From Rhea pennata (lineage: Eukaryota; Chordata; Aves; Rheiformes; Rheidae), in NCBI RefSeq assembly GCF_028389875.1, contig NC_084682.1:7636001-7700000 (forward strand): a stretch of DNA of 64,000 nucleotides, given 5' to 3'. The first letter of the stretch is position 1. The number at the start of each line of letters is the position of its first letter. Made by a program: the position numbers and the translations under genes. A model generated the notes under the pieces. That model was not told where the DNA came from and made no database searches. It saw only the letters and a list, made by a program, of their open reading frames with translations. Positions 35,870 to 49,100 of the stretch are shown here, piece after piece.

Positions 35870-38800
35870 CCGAAGTATGTGTGAAAACCCGGTGTGTACA
35901 GACATAAGGTCAATCAAATAGAAATCTAACAAATAAGAAGGTGAAAGGAAAAGTTGTTTGTTTCTTTGAAGACTCTCCTGGGCAATGGTAGCTCTTAGGC
36001 AAAAGTCAAAAAATAGCTGTGGTATTCATTAACTATATTGTAACCAAATGCAAAAAGCAAATAGTCAATTTTAAAATACTTCAGTGAAAACAAGACACAA
36101 ACTTAGGATCATTAAGCTGATCTGAGTAAAACACCCCTTGGCACTGATTCAACCGAAGTCCTGGAGCAGATTTTAACCTTTGTTGACCTATACTCCGTTC
36201 TATCATAACTGCTTTTAGAGCACCGTGCCTGAGGGACACAGCTATCTTCTCACCCACTTCAGATGATTCAGATAGATCCTTTAGAGATCAGTCCTCCAAG
36301 GGAGGAGGGTAAGCAAGCATCTCTCCAGAGATAATACAACACACAGACCTAGTTAAAGTAATTATCCTTTGCTGAAGATTCATGCTGTAACAGTGAGGAT
36401 TAATCATAAATACAGTGTGTGACCTATATCTTCTGGGACCAAAGAGCAGTATTTGCAGAGGGCCAATGCAGACGCTTCTGCAGAGACAGCTTGGACAGGT
36501 CATTTGTCGTCTCTGAACCCTGCTGCCAACTCTCAGTAGCAAGAGTCTAATTTTAAGAATAAACTGGGAGACAGACTGCAGCTCTAGGGGCTATCATTTT
36601 TTTCTTGGCACCTCTAACTATCAGGTTTGTGTCATACCTTGTACCTAAGATTCAAGGAGTTGACTGTAGCAGAAGCCGCTCAGAACAAACTTCTGTGCTC
36701 TTGACAAATGAAGGTGTGCCATGGAAGGGATGTGATCCTTTAATAAACACAGTTGTGTAATCAAAACCATTCAGTGCAGTCTCACCTACAGTAATAAAAC
36801 AACAGTTAACAACGCTGTCTGGTTTTGGTCAGTAAGAGAAGAGGGTACATTACATGGGATTTCAGCATCCCTGTATAGCCATATCCTGTCTTAGGAGTAC
36901 TTCTTGGCACAATGAGCAAGTCTTAATGTACTAGTAGCGCACTCATATAGTAGACACTGCTCTCTGCATCAGGCATTGCAGCGGAGGGAGCTCTTCAGCC
37001 CAGTGAAATTAACAGTAGCTAGAAAAGCCTTGAATCAGGATATTTTTAATCATTTTACGTATTCAGATACAACTACAGTCCTCCATGTTTACAATGAACC
37101 AGTTTCAGTTCACCCCAATATTTAACCAGAAGCGGAAAACAGCTACATAATAGTTCCAAGAGGGATCAGCAAGGGCCGCTCCCACCAGCAGACCTAAAAC
37201 ACAAACCTCCACCCAGCCATCTACACGCTCTGGCAACAGGTAAAACATGTCCCCTCTGATCGAAGACAGCCAAGCTAAACAGAGCCAGCTGAAACTTGCT
37301 TACAGCTAGTAGGCTCACAAGCTTTATGAGAGAGATGTTTCCCATAGGATACAACCTCTTTAGTTCACTCCCAAAAGCAGGGCCAAGTAACCTATGCTCT
37401 TAAAATAAGGGTTCCCAACCTTTTCTGGTAGGCCTTGTGGGATCTTCACCATACTGCTGGTCCCCTACGGACTAAGACAGCAGGTAAGAGCGCTCTATCC
37501 CAAGGTCAGTACTGGGTGTCCCAATCGCTTCCACCAGATCTGGGCACCTTCGGCTGAGCAGGACAGGGCCGGTAGCCAGACAGAGCTCAATACAAAGCCA
37601 TGTTAAGCAAGGAAAGAGAGTGGACTTTAATAGACATAGCCTCTTCTTCCAGTACTTAGTCTCTTCAATAATCAGCTCTTAGCTTAGCCAACTGCAGCAA
37701 TAAAGTATTTTCTCTAATGTTTGGCCCTTATTTGCAATACCCTCTTTTACATTTACATTGTGTTCTCCGTCTGTTCAAATACGTTCTGTGTGCCTACCCA
37801 TTTCATTCTTTCTGCAAAGGAAGGCTTCCTTATGAATCAGAGCGCCACAATAACAAGATAAACAATATTAGCTCATATTGTGCTCCGCCTTTATTAGCTG
37901 AATTCTTCTGCCTTGTTCAAACTACAGAGGAAGGTGCTGTTCTTGCCAGAAAATTTCAGCTCTTCCTAGTTGATATCTTAATTGTTTTTAAATGAAAATT
38001 ATACTGAGCTGAAAGCCAAGGGCTTTATCTTAAAAAGGAAAAAAAAAAAAAAGTGCCCCAAACTTAATCTAGTCACTATTCAGTCATTACTATGTCTAGC
38101 TTCTGACAATTTTCATCCATTAAACAGCACCTTGGGCATCTTCTTAGAGAGTTCAAAACAGCATAACACACCCAGCTGCCCTGTATTGCTTTAAAAACTT
38201 TATGTACATTCTCTCCTAAAAAAGCTAGAATTGCAGCATTATAGAACATTCACAATTAGTTTGGGTTATCAAGTATCATAGAAAACTAGGGAAAGTATAA
38301 ATAGATTTTAATCTCAACTAATTAGCTGTTAAAAATAATTTTGGCTACGATGCTAGTATCATTAATGTAAGACAAACTTCAATGGTTTTCACGCTGTAGT
38401 ATTTTCTACTGCAGCTGTTTACCATCTTAACCAAGATTAGCACTTGTAAAACATGCTTTTAGTAAGGGCCTGGTTCTTGAAACAAGTGCATCAAACTGGT
38501 ATATTTTAAAAGGAGAAGGGTAATATCTGACAGAGCTACAAAAGAAAACAAAAAAAACAGAACAAAAAAAACCAAAACAAAACAAAACAAAAAACACACA
38601 AGTTAACCAACAGAGGATGCTGGAGGGCTTGAGAAATGAAAAACTTTGCATGTTTATCCAGTTTCACTCATACAACTAGACAACAATTGATACAGGTGTC
38701 ATTGTGCATAAAATACTGTTCATGCATAGATAAAACAAAAATAGGCAAAGTTTAAGACACAGAGACTTTTTTTCCTGCTACCACTTAACTGAATCAACAT

Positions 38801-39050
38801 CCCGCTCATTATCGGTCATTAACAACTCCAGGAAGAAGGCAAGTGCCGAACTGTACGTACAGGTAAATATTCAAGTTTTTCAAATTCAATCAGTAAATAG
38901 TTACTGGAACTGTTTTCTTAGACAGCCTGTGAGAAGAGAATCAGAAAGCGAACATGCTGGCATAGCTGTGCTGGGATCCAAATTCGAGCTTGTGGCTCAT
39001 TGGCAGGGGTTTATTGAAGAAGCTGTCTTAAAAGTAGAAAAAATAAGAAT
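35870..39050. other. AT-rich intergenic stretch without a recognised gene
   Basis: Sequence between the convergent ALKBH4 and ORAI2 genes. It contains only short open frames, an A-rich simple repeat (38540-38600) and, near 37405-37470, a segment reminiscent of a hAT-type DNA transposon end. I see no conserved coding pattern. Confidence 0.6.
38540..38600. repeat. A-rich (AAAAC)n-like simple repeat
   Basis: Runs of A interrupted by single C bases (aaaacaaaacaaaac). Simple sequence only. Confidence 0.75.
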
Positions 39051-39059
39051 TAGAAGACA

Positions 39060-40850
39060 AAACTATAAAAGCAGGGGCTCTTGAGGGGTGTCTGTGTTTT
39101 AAAGGAAGGGAAAGAACAGAAAGGACGTCGTGAAATCTCCAAAAGGAGCCGTGAGTGCGAGCAACGTGATGCTGGCTCACCCCGCTCACCGCAGCCGTCT
39201 GCCCATGCGGCGGGCTGCAAACAGCAACCCTCCGCCCGGCGCCCCACAGTCAAGAAACGGAAGGGTTTTAGGGTTTTAGCTCTGCGGCTGCACCTCATCC
39301 ACCAGCTTTCTATAAACGCTTCCACATATCTGAGCACTTACGGCACGGCGCGCTCCACCCGGGGCCCTTGCACAATATTGCTTTCATCTGTCACCTGGCT
39401 CAGGCCCAGCTTGTTGCATCTAACATCTCTTTCATCCCCTCCCGCATAAAGCTCTCCCGTAAGAGCCATATATCCAACGACACAACAGGGGCAGGCGAGG
39501 AGAGAGAGGCCTGCCCCAGAGCTAGGTTAAAAATAGGTAGCTTGCAAAATGAGAGCTGCCACTACCCGCAGCCGGAGAGCGAACCCGATACTGCTCCCAG
39601 GTGCTGTGAGCTTCTCACGCTCGCTGTCAGGCCCGGCCTCGACTCCTGCAAACCGGGAAAGGAGAGAGGAGTCACCTCCTGCTTTAGGAGGTGCCTGGGA
39701 ACAAGCAGCAGCAGGGCCGGGGCGCGATGCTGGAGAGCTTCATCCCCTCGCTAGGGAGGGCAGGCAGCAGCCGGCCGAGGAACCCTTCCAGGGCTGGAGT
39801 CGGCAGCGGGATGCTGTCTGCCAGGGAAAAACTGCTCAGAAGCACTGGAGAAAAGGAGGACTCGAGGCTCTGGAGCAAGGCGGTGGCTGTTGGCCCAGCA
39901 AGCCCCGGTGGAGCCCGGGCCCTGGGTGAGCCTCGCTGAATAAGCAGAGGAATGGCCTGAACGAGGTGAGAACCGGCCCGGAGACTCCCAGCCCAAGGGA
40001 GCTGAAAATTAGGGCAAGAGCCACCCCCCAGTGCAGTACCCCAGGGCCCAAGATGGTTCCAAACACCAGTAAAACCATGGGGGAGACCCTGGCCAAACCG
40101 CAGCCGGAGCCCGGGACCCTCAGGAGAAGCATCCCCACGCAGGCAAGGGAGGAACCGGCGCGCCGGCGAACGGAGCCGCGCGAAGGCCAAACCCACGACA
40201 GCAGCGACGCTACGGCGCAGGGCACCCGCGGCCAGGCACCCGCGGGCAAACACGGCCGCAGCGCGACGCGCTGCCAGGTCCGCTGGGGCACGGTGCGGAC
40301 AGAAAAGCATCTCCGTGCTTCACCGACGGGAATCCTGCCGACGGCCACGGGGGCAGCAGCAGAAGCAAGGAGGATTTCCTGGCACCGCAGCACAGAAACA
40401 ACTTGTCTGGACAAGTACAGCGTCCTCCTTGATGGATTAATTCCCAATTCTGTTGCTCACAGATACCACAGACAATCTTTCTGCAACACAAGTCTGGACC
40501 CAAACAGCAGCAAAGATGTAAGAGAGATCGAGGAAGAGAGGCAGAAGCAGGAGAAGGCATCGCTGTTCTTGGGAAAAACGAGTAAGAGGAGCTACACTGA
40601 GAAGGCGACGGATAGACTAGAAAGATCCACGACGCCAGAGCCAAAGAGCAAAATTCTCCCGTGGGCTTTCGGGAGAAAGGAGAACTCAGTGCCCAGAGAG
40701 ACAGCAGAAAGAACTGTGAACAAAAGCAAGGGGAAAAGGCATGATTATGCTGTTTTAAGTGTATTCACCCTCGGGAAACTATCTCAAACTACCCCAGGCT
40801 CCCCGCTGCAATAAGGCGATCCCTCTCCAGTCACAGCTCTGCTGCCTTGA
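39060..40850. other. Isolated CpG-rich block between ALKBH4 and ORAI2
   Basis: An island of GC- and CpG-rich sequence about 1.8 kb long, surrounded by AT-rich DNA on both sides. Plus-strand splice donor-like sequences occur at 39929 (ctgg then gtgagcc) and 39965 (acgag then gtgagaac). Such islands usually mark promoters, but the two flanking annotated genes end, rather than begin, towards it. Confidence 0.6.
40053..40814 (+). CDS. Unrecognised open frame, 253 codons, of doubtful coding status
   Basis: The first in-frame ATG at 40053 has a good initiation context (aagATGg) and the frame runs to TAA at 40812; it is also open upstream to 39966 without an ATG. The predicted product is basic, rich in Arg, Lys, Glu, Ser and Thr, with no signal peptide or membrane segment. 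One patch is more protein-like (LDKYSVLLDGLIPNS) and another is KSKILPWAFGRKENS. I recognise no family. The plus strand is strikingly poor in T here, especially 40500-40740, which alone reduces stop codons, and the 5' half is CpG-rich and open in several frames. It could be an orphan gene, a long non-coding RNA exon, or chance. Confidence 0.25.
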   Translation: MVPNTSKTMGETLAKPQPEPGTLRRSIPTQAREEPARRRTEPREGQTHDSSDATAQGTRGQAPAGKHGRSATRCQVRWGTVRTEKHLRASPTGILPTATGAAAEARRISWHRSTETTCLDKYSVLLDGLIPNSVAHRYHRQSFCNTSLDPNSSKDVREIEEERQKQEKASLFLGKTSKRSYTEKATDRLERSTTPEPKSKILPWAFGRKENSVPRETAERTVNKSKGKRHDYAVLSVFTLGKLSQTTPGSPLQ

Positions 40851-41227
40851 GACCATCTTGAATCCAATCCTAGCAAAGCCGTACCAAGTTATTCTAGAAA
40901 AAGCGAAGCACAGCCTCTGCTGCATTTCTCCGTTTGCTGAAGTTTTATATTTGCAGTGAATTAAGTGAACAATTTGGCTGTTTCAAAGTGAGCTGCATTG
41001 TGTTCACAGCACTGCGTGCGCTCTGTGAAACTTGACTTCTTTTTTTAATTACAAAAACAGCTCAATACTTTCTCCACAACTGATTTCAAACCTCCTGGGC
41101 TCCACAGCAAGCACAGTAGTACAGATAAGAGATTCATCCTGTCTGGTCAGGCCCTAGTCTCACAACAGAAAGCGTGTTGGTAAAGGAGCATACATACGTA
41201 ATAGCTGGCAAAAAACTCAACTCTGAT

Positions 41228-41255
41228 TTTATTATATAAACCTTTAATTTTTATT
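41228..41255 (-). terminator. Paired ORAI2 polyA signals (TTTATT on + strand, twice)
   Basis: Minus-strand AATAAA motifs at 41250-41255 and 41228-41233 are the first canonical signals I see downstream of the ORAI2 stop, giving a 3' UTR of about 1.9 kb (41.2-43.16 kb). I find nothing else in that UTR. Confidence 0.5.
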
Positions 41256-43160
41256 GTGGTAAAAAAAGAGACAGGAGGGAGAAAGGGCAGACTCCTGAGG
41301 ACACCAAATGAATTTTATGAATTTATGACCACCCACTTCCTGGAGGACACTCATTTTTTGCATATGAGCACAAGCAGTACAGACTAAGCATTTAGCACAC
41401 ATTTTCTTTGCTGCAGATCAGCCAATATGGTACACACCAACTGGGGTAAGAACAACAGATGAAAGCCACAGACATAGCGCTAAGCAACTTGTTCAGCAAT
41501 GATCAAATTCAAATGTAAACAAGAGAGATTAGAGTTTGGTTCCCAAGGCTCTCCTCCGAGAGAAATATAGGGATAATGTCTCCTGTTGCCCTGGGATTTA
41601 CGTGTACCCTCCCCTCCAGGAAGCTGACATGTAGTATACTGACATCAGATTTCTTGAATCCCAGTGGAATAAAGGACCAGGGTAAAATAGAACATTACAA
41701 ACATCCTGAATGATTTCAGAAACCTGTGGCCTGAGAGACTGTAAAAACTGTGATGGTCAAGTGCAGAGCAGGGCCAAGAAAACGTGCTTATGCTTCTTTT
41801 AGTGCTGTGTGTCAAAAAGCCTTACTTTTCCTTAAAAGAGCTCATGGTTGCAAAATACTTTTCCCTCCATAAAGTTACCATAAATCATAAAGTTATTTTT
41901 TATAGAAGTTTTCACTGAAGAGGATGCTAGTAGAATTTACAGACTTTTCTTGCTAAGCAATACAGACATGCAAGGGTTGTTTTTGCTGCTGCTGAAAAAA
42001 AGCCAGCTTAAATGAAATGTGATAGCTCTTTAACGACATACAGCTCTCCCACTGGAGCCAGCTCCATCAGACTTATAACAACTCCAGGTTCCACCAGAGA
42101 AGTTGTTTGCTTTGGTGGCAGAGAAGGAAACGTTAATTTTCTGTGGGCTAATGCTACAACTGACAACCAAAAGTGATGAAATACAGAGAGTTGGGGCTTG
42201 CCCTCTCCAGCAAACCAGGCTAGCAAGAGACATTGCAACCATACATAAATGAAGGCGACATAGCAACAGATTTCCACAGTATGCTATACACTATTGCTCC
42301 CTACCTCCTTGAAACTTGCTTTTCTAGTCCTTCAAAGTTCTATGTCTCATTAAATTCCTTGCCACTGTTCTGTTTTAAGAATGTCCTTGTTAAAATTAAC
42401 ACACCTGTAAGCCTTCCCTGGGCACTCTTGCCTTGTATTGGAAAGATCACACGATCTTGGCATTTGTTCGATCTAAGTTGACAAATGCTGTTGAAGTAAG
42501 TACGACAGAACTTCCCAGCCTCCAGTAATCTGAAATTCTACCCTCCCAGCTGTAAAAATATAGTAAGGAATAGCAAGAAAAGAAAATAAAAGCTAAGGCT
42601 GATTTCTTTCTGGTTTCCTATTTCTAGAGCACCCGTTTTGGAGCAAAGGTGGTGAACAGTCAGTTTCTATTGTGCTTTCTTGAATATCCTCAAGTCGACT
42701 GCAGATACCATCATTAACCAGCTCAGCTCTAGAAAGAAGCTGCCAGTTAAGTGCTGCTGCACTGACAGCCAGGGAGGTCTGACACACAAGACAGGTCCTA
42801 CACACACACTGGCTTTTTAGACAGCTGATGCAGTTTTACACTTGGCAAGAGAATGTTGCATTTGTAAAAAATATAGATATTTGGCTACTTGTACCAACAT
42901 TAATGTAGATAAAGTTTTGGCCTTAACTCCATGGCAGTGTCTATTTAAATATACAAGTGTGTAGGACCAGAAACAGGCCAGAAACCACAGCATCTGAAAC
43001 AGCACTAGAACCCACAGCTACATATGGCAGGCAATTAGCATTTAGATATTTAAGCCTCAAAACAATCCATCATTGGTGTGTCTCGCCAACTATCAAAACA
43101 GGTGTTTTGCTCTTAGCCTCAGCTCAGTGGATTTGCTGGAAGCAGCCCTCTCCCTCTTTG

Positions 43161-46100
43161 TCACACTACCTGCATGCCTCGGTCATGCCCGTCTAACTGC
43201 ACTTTCAGTTTGTGAAGCTCTTCAATCTCCCGGTTGTGGCGCTCCGTTTTGTGCCGCACCAAAGACCGGTAGAAGTGAATGGTGAAGACGACGAAGATCA
43301 GACCCACTGGGACCATAATGATGGTGGAGACCAGGGCTGCCTGCCAACCTGCATGGCCACTGGGCTTCTGGATGGTAGTGGTGTCATTTTTCAGCATGGA
43401 GTCCACAGGCAGAAATTTTATCCAGCAGAGAAGCACAACTTCCGCCAGGAAAAGGAGGATTCCCAACACTGTGGAGAAGCCCCATGCCAACTCTATGTAG
43501 GGATGCATGCGTTCATGTGGGGATTCACTAATGGAGTTCAGGTTGTGGATGTTGCTCACCGCTTCCACATTAGGCAGAATGCAGGTGCTGATGAGCAGGG
43601 CAAAGAGATGAACTGCCACTAGCACTGTTGTGCAGGCACTGAAAGCAATCAGCAGCATCTGGGGGTACTTGTACTGCATTTCCAACTGCACCTCCACCAT
43701 GGCAACCTAGAGAGAAAGGAACACAAAGCAAACAATAACAAAAAGCTGTCAACAGCTGCTAGTCCTCCTATTTTCCTCTTTCCAAGGCTCTCATCCAGGA
43801 AAGCATCTTTACTCAGGAAAAGCACCTAAGGTTAAGTACACACTTAAATGCTTTCAGAATGGCAGCCCAAATCAATCATTCTCATTTCCCATGAAGAAGA
43901 CATACATACAGTCTGCAGGTTGGCCTTGCTCAAGGCTTGTGAGCATATTTCTGCACTGTAGTTTTCTGAAATAACAGCTCTCTCCTTGCAACCACGAACC
44001 ATACGTATTCCATCAAACCAAACACACAACAGAAGGAACACATTAGGCAGCCAGCGTAGCTTGGCGGCAGCTGACAGCCCGCAAGCCCTCTTGCTCATCA
44101 CACCTTCCTCTTCCGCTCACCATTAGAGATTGCAATGCAGGAAGTTTCAACTTGAGAGTAAAGAAACTCAACTTGAGCCTAAGGAAAAGCAAAAGCAGCA
44201 GCCTTTCTGGCCAGCTACCAGAAAGGTTACACTACCTCCCATGGGAGGCATGCAAGCGTCTTTATAGCTTAAGTTATTCCACAGTTAAAATAGCTGCCTT
44301 CTATTCTTGGAACATCTTAAGTCCTTTTTATTACAAATATGCTCAGATACAAGTTATTTATATCCCAAAATTTCTCCCTCGAGATCTAATACCTTACTGA
44401 TTTATTCAACACAAGTGGACAGTTACTGGTGTATGGGTGTGTTAAACAACTCCACTAAAAAGCTTTTGTTTCCAGAAAATAGACTCGGATCAAGTAAGTT
44501 ACTAAAGCTATTCATTTTGTACGCAGTGTGGAATTTTTTAATCAAGTAAAACTTAATAAACAGAGTAAGTGCAAGAGAGCAAGGAACTCTACCAGAGCAA
44601 GAACAAGAATCCAGGTACAGATTTGTAACTGGTTTAGTGTAAGAAATTGGAAAATTATTTAACCTATCTATGAAATAAAATAGTTAACCCCAAAACTTCC
44701 TGGGTTAGTTTGTAAAGTGTCACCCCTCAAAGGACTGCAAAAAACTTCTGCTAAGAGAAGCTACAAATACCGTTGACAAGAACATCAGCCATTCCCCTCT
44801 ACTACCTCTCTAGCAGCTTGCTTGAATCTGCAGCTGCCCTTCACCATTTGGGCAGACAGTAAAATAAAGCCTGTCAATAGGCCAAACCTCTGGCAATCCC
44901 AGGCAACTTGCTGTTCTTATGCTGCATGTGATAAGAAAAGCAGAAGCTGATGTTTGCATACCTGCCTCAGGCCAGCTCCTCTCAAGACTATCATGAGAAG
45001 GCAAAGTCAGAACAAAGAGCTTGATTCTGGGAAGCAGAGATGGATTTTGCAGAACAGACACATCATTTCTTTATCCAGCCCTCACATAAAACTAGTGCTG
45101 CACAGTCATTTCAGTCTCTGTATAATAATCTGCATCATTCAGTCTGGCATTGCTTGTGGATAATAATATTTAGGCAGTGGATAATACAGGATAAGCTCAT
45201 GTTCTCACTGCTGGTGGCTCTGAAGATGTTTAGAAGGGGACAGAATCAGTGCTTGTATTGGCATGGCTACTGTCTTATCTACACTTACTTTGCTACCATC
45301 AGTAGTCCGGATGAAGGTGTGTCACAGTCAAGCCTGGACACATCTATTAGCAATCAACATTTAATATTTGGTGGCAAATAGATTTTATACCTACATCAGC
45401 TCTTTAAGATATTAGAGACACCAAAAGTGGACAGTGCTTGGACATTCTTTGCTTTTGCTCAGGTTACAAAGGCTTTGTAGGATTCTTGTTTGCACTTCAG
45501 AGGAGTCCTTATCACACAGTGGAGAAATAAATGAAGGATTAGCTTCATTATCTATTGCAAGCAAGGCCCATTTAATTGAAACATACATCACACTGCCTTG
45601 CCTATGTTCTCTTTGCAGTTCCCCATGCATTGATTCAAGGAGATGAGACTTACTCACTGCTGTCCTGTTCTGTACAATATGCTTGTACAGTGCTGTGACT
45701 GTCAGCCACACCATATCAGACAGGAAAAGCTACAGGTGAACTGTTTGCTACTGGGTGCTGTAACACCCAGAGACCTAGCATTCAGCAAGCTGAATAGGAA
45801 TTGTACCTGCATGTTCAATTTATAGCTTTATATTAAAGCTGAAAGCCTGGCTGATGTCAACATATCAATTCCTACTTGTTAGCCTTCGCATGAGCAGCAG
45901 TTTTCAGCTAATTGGATGTTTCTTCCCACACTAACCTATTCCCTAGGGCTAGCTTCAGCTGTGCAACGTGATGAATTTTTAACACTGACTGATGGCTCAG
46001 TAAGAGGTATTTCAGGGAAAAACATCAACAATCCAGATCCAGGGCAGCAAGGCAGAAAAACAGTTCATTTAACCAAAACAGGTACTGGAAAGGTGAGCGA

Positions 46101-49100
46101 TCTCTTACCACTTTACACCATGATGTATCATGTCATTCCCTGACCGGGATAAGAGAAAGAGGACAAGCTGACATAACCCATTTAAAAATCATTAAATACG
46201 CTGCTTAGCCTGTAACACTACTAATACGTCATGTTTGATACAATTATACTCTTCTGTGATAACAGACCCTTTTATTTTAACCTGCTCCCAGAAGCCAAGA
46301 TAAGGGGCTTGACTTTGCAAGGCATTAAGGCACTCTGCTGAGTAGCCAAGTATTTCAGCACAGACTTAATTTTAACCTGGAGAATTGTACTATTGAACTC
46401 AACATTCACAGGTTTGCTAATGGACCATGTGCTCAGAACAGTTTAGAATTAAACTGCAATTAAATTACATATAATTATGTTTTTTTTTTCAGATCAGAAT
46501 AGTGCCCAGATTGTCTACAACAAAGATGATGCTCATCTTGAGAAATTTAGATTAGGACTGATAATATCATTCAAGAAGATGACAAATGGCTTAACATAAA
46601 ACATGACATTCACACAGATGGTTTAGCAGTCTGTAATAAATATCAGTCCAGTAGATCTGTTGGATTTTTTTTTTTAATATCAAACATACCTCTCCTGTGA
46701 CATTTGGACAAATGCTGAGAAGGCTGGCAAACAGCAACAGCTCTTGTCCCCATCAGGAAAATGATCAAGGAGGTTTATGAAGCTCTAAAATAAATGTAGT
46801 ACTTCTGAAAAATACTAAACTAAGAGTATTAGGAACTTATCTCCTTCATCTGCAGCCTTCCCAGGGCAAATCCAATAGCCTCAGCAACCTACCCACCTCC
46901 AAATAGACCTGGAACCAGAATGCAGCCACATCACTCTAATCTGCCCATCTCCCTGCCAGAAATACCAAAGATAGCATCAAGTAATGAGGAAGGTTTGTAT
47001 TATTCTACAGCCTGTCCAGAAGGAGTTGGATCAAAGCCACTGCCTGTTAATTAAACAGCCATCAGCTAGTAATAATTTTCAGCCAATATGGAACTGGCTT
47101 GAATCAAACACACTGGCAGGGAGGTAAATAAAGCACTAGCCAAGCCATGTATAATGTTTGTTGACATAGTTAAATGCACATAAGACTCAGGGCAACTATT
47201 TAACTCTAAATAACTGTGCTGCTTTCATCAATAGCCAAACAGATGCTCTTATTAGACCAAAGTAAACATCTGCTTACTAAATACCTGTCTATCAAATTAC
47301 CAGTGAAGAAAGAAACAGGTAGCAATGGAGAAATAGATCACCTTTAACCAGAAGGTCCAATATGATCAGCTGAGGAAAAGTTTAATAATAAACAGAATGC
47401 AAGCACTGCAATATTTTTATTTCTGAGTACTACCAATTCCAGATATACTTAATATGTTAAGTTGGTGATCCGAAATTAACACTGCCTGCACCTATTTGGT
47501 TATTTGATGTGATTTTTAAACAGTTTAAAAAGGAAGTCAGCAGCAGTCCCTAGTACCAGCTCTGGTGTCCACTACAATCAGACTGAAAAACCGAGTGGTA
47601 AAGGAATCCTTTAACAATTGATCAAATAACGTGAAGTAAAGCAGACAACTGTAGCAGACAGCTATATGTGTCATAAATAGAAGTTACATAGTTTAGTCTG
47701 TACTTCTGCTGAAAAGTATTCAGCACTTTCTGTTCTGCGAGTTGAAAACAAATGCTTTGTTTTCAGATACGTGTTTGAGCCCTGCAACGCAGGTAGGCTC
47801 CAAGTTTTTGTGGTGCGCGAGGGATGCCAGCCGACAACACACCCAGGCACAGACGCCTGCTTGCCAAATCAGGCTGCCTAGGTATAGCAAAGTTCACAAC
47901 ACTATAAAATCCTCCCTATATTCATTTACTAACCATGCTAAAAGAGGACAAATACAAATAATTAGCACAGAACTCAAGTAACCTAGAGGCACAGTCAAGA
48001 AGTGAACTGCTTTTTAGAATAAGAAAGTTTGCCAGTCTGGAGAAAAAAAAAAAAACAAAAAAACACACTTCAGGAGACTACTCATCCTTTTTAAAACGAG
48101 AATGTACCTTCTGCCTGTTTCAGCACGTAAAACTTGGTTACAAACCAACATATGTTGAATGGACTGTTTTACAAGCATCCCATGGATGCAGTCAGCAAGG
48201 AAAGAGAAATTGCAAAGGAACCAAACACCCTTGCAGACTATCCTCACTTTACTCCCTGCTCACATTTTTGCAACTTCTGTCCCAAAAAACATGCTTGTCA
48301 TCCAAAACTAGAATTCACTCTCATAACGTTATAGACAACTCTTTTTCGGGGAAGTGGGGGGAGAACAAGGGCAAAAGAGAGCTGAAATAAAACAATAAAA
48401 AAGCTATCTGAAAAGTTTCCAAGATCTCTCTCTCTCCCGAGCTTCAGGATATAACCCCTTTGCATCATCTCCTGCTCTCACACCCTGCCCTCTGCAAGTA
48501 TGCCCTCGGTAGCCAGGCTTGGAAAAAAAACATGTCTGCTCATTTCCTGAGCAGAAAACCTCCCTGAAACAATTTCAAGTCTCACTTTCAATATGCCAGA
48601 ACCAGAGGGAAGACCAGAAAAAGTTCATCCTGTCACATCACGTCAGTGTTTTGCTAATGCCACTGCTCAAATGGGTTTGAACACTTGACTGCTGATGGTC
48701 CATGCTGTTCATTTGCTTGCTGCCTGACATGGTTCTGATCCATGCAAATAGCTTCCAGATAACACCCAAGTGCTGCACCCAAGAAAAGCAACTACTAGGA
48801 ATTACTTCCAAGAGGCAGCACTGACAAAAATATATTAGGTTTGTCTCCTCTCGAGACTACACAATCATCTCAATACCAGCCCTGGTGTCTGAGCGTGCAG
48901 AGCCTCTGGCACAGGCACTCGAAACACTCCCCAAGATATAACACGATCTCTCGGTTCATGCTATGGAAACTTCTCTCTGGCAGACTATGACCCAGCCTCT
49001 GCCTTATTTTAAGGCGTTGTAACCTGAAAAAAATGCATACATAAATTAAGATAATATTTATAACTACAGCAACCACAGGGTGCAGAGGAGCTGCACAAGC

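Noticed and set aside
39684-40447. Minus-strand frames of about 205 codons in the 39-40 kb CpG block
   Set aside because: Antisense to the plus-strand open frame in the CpG-rich half where several frames are open; hydrophobic, Arg/Ala/Gly-rich, no family resemblance.
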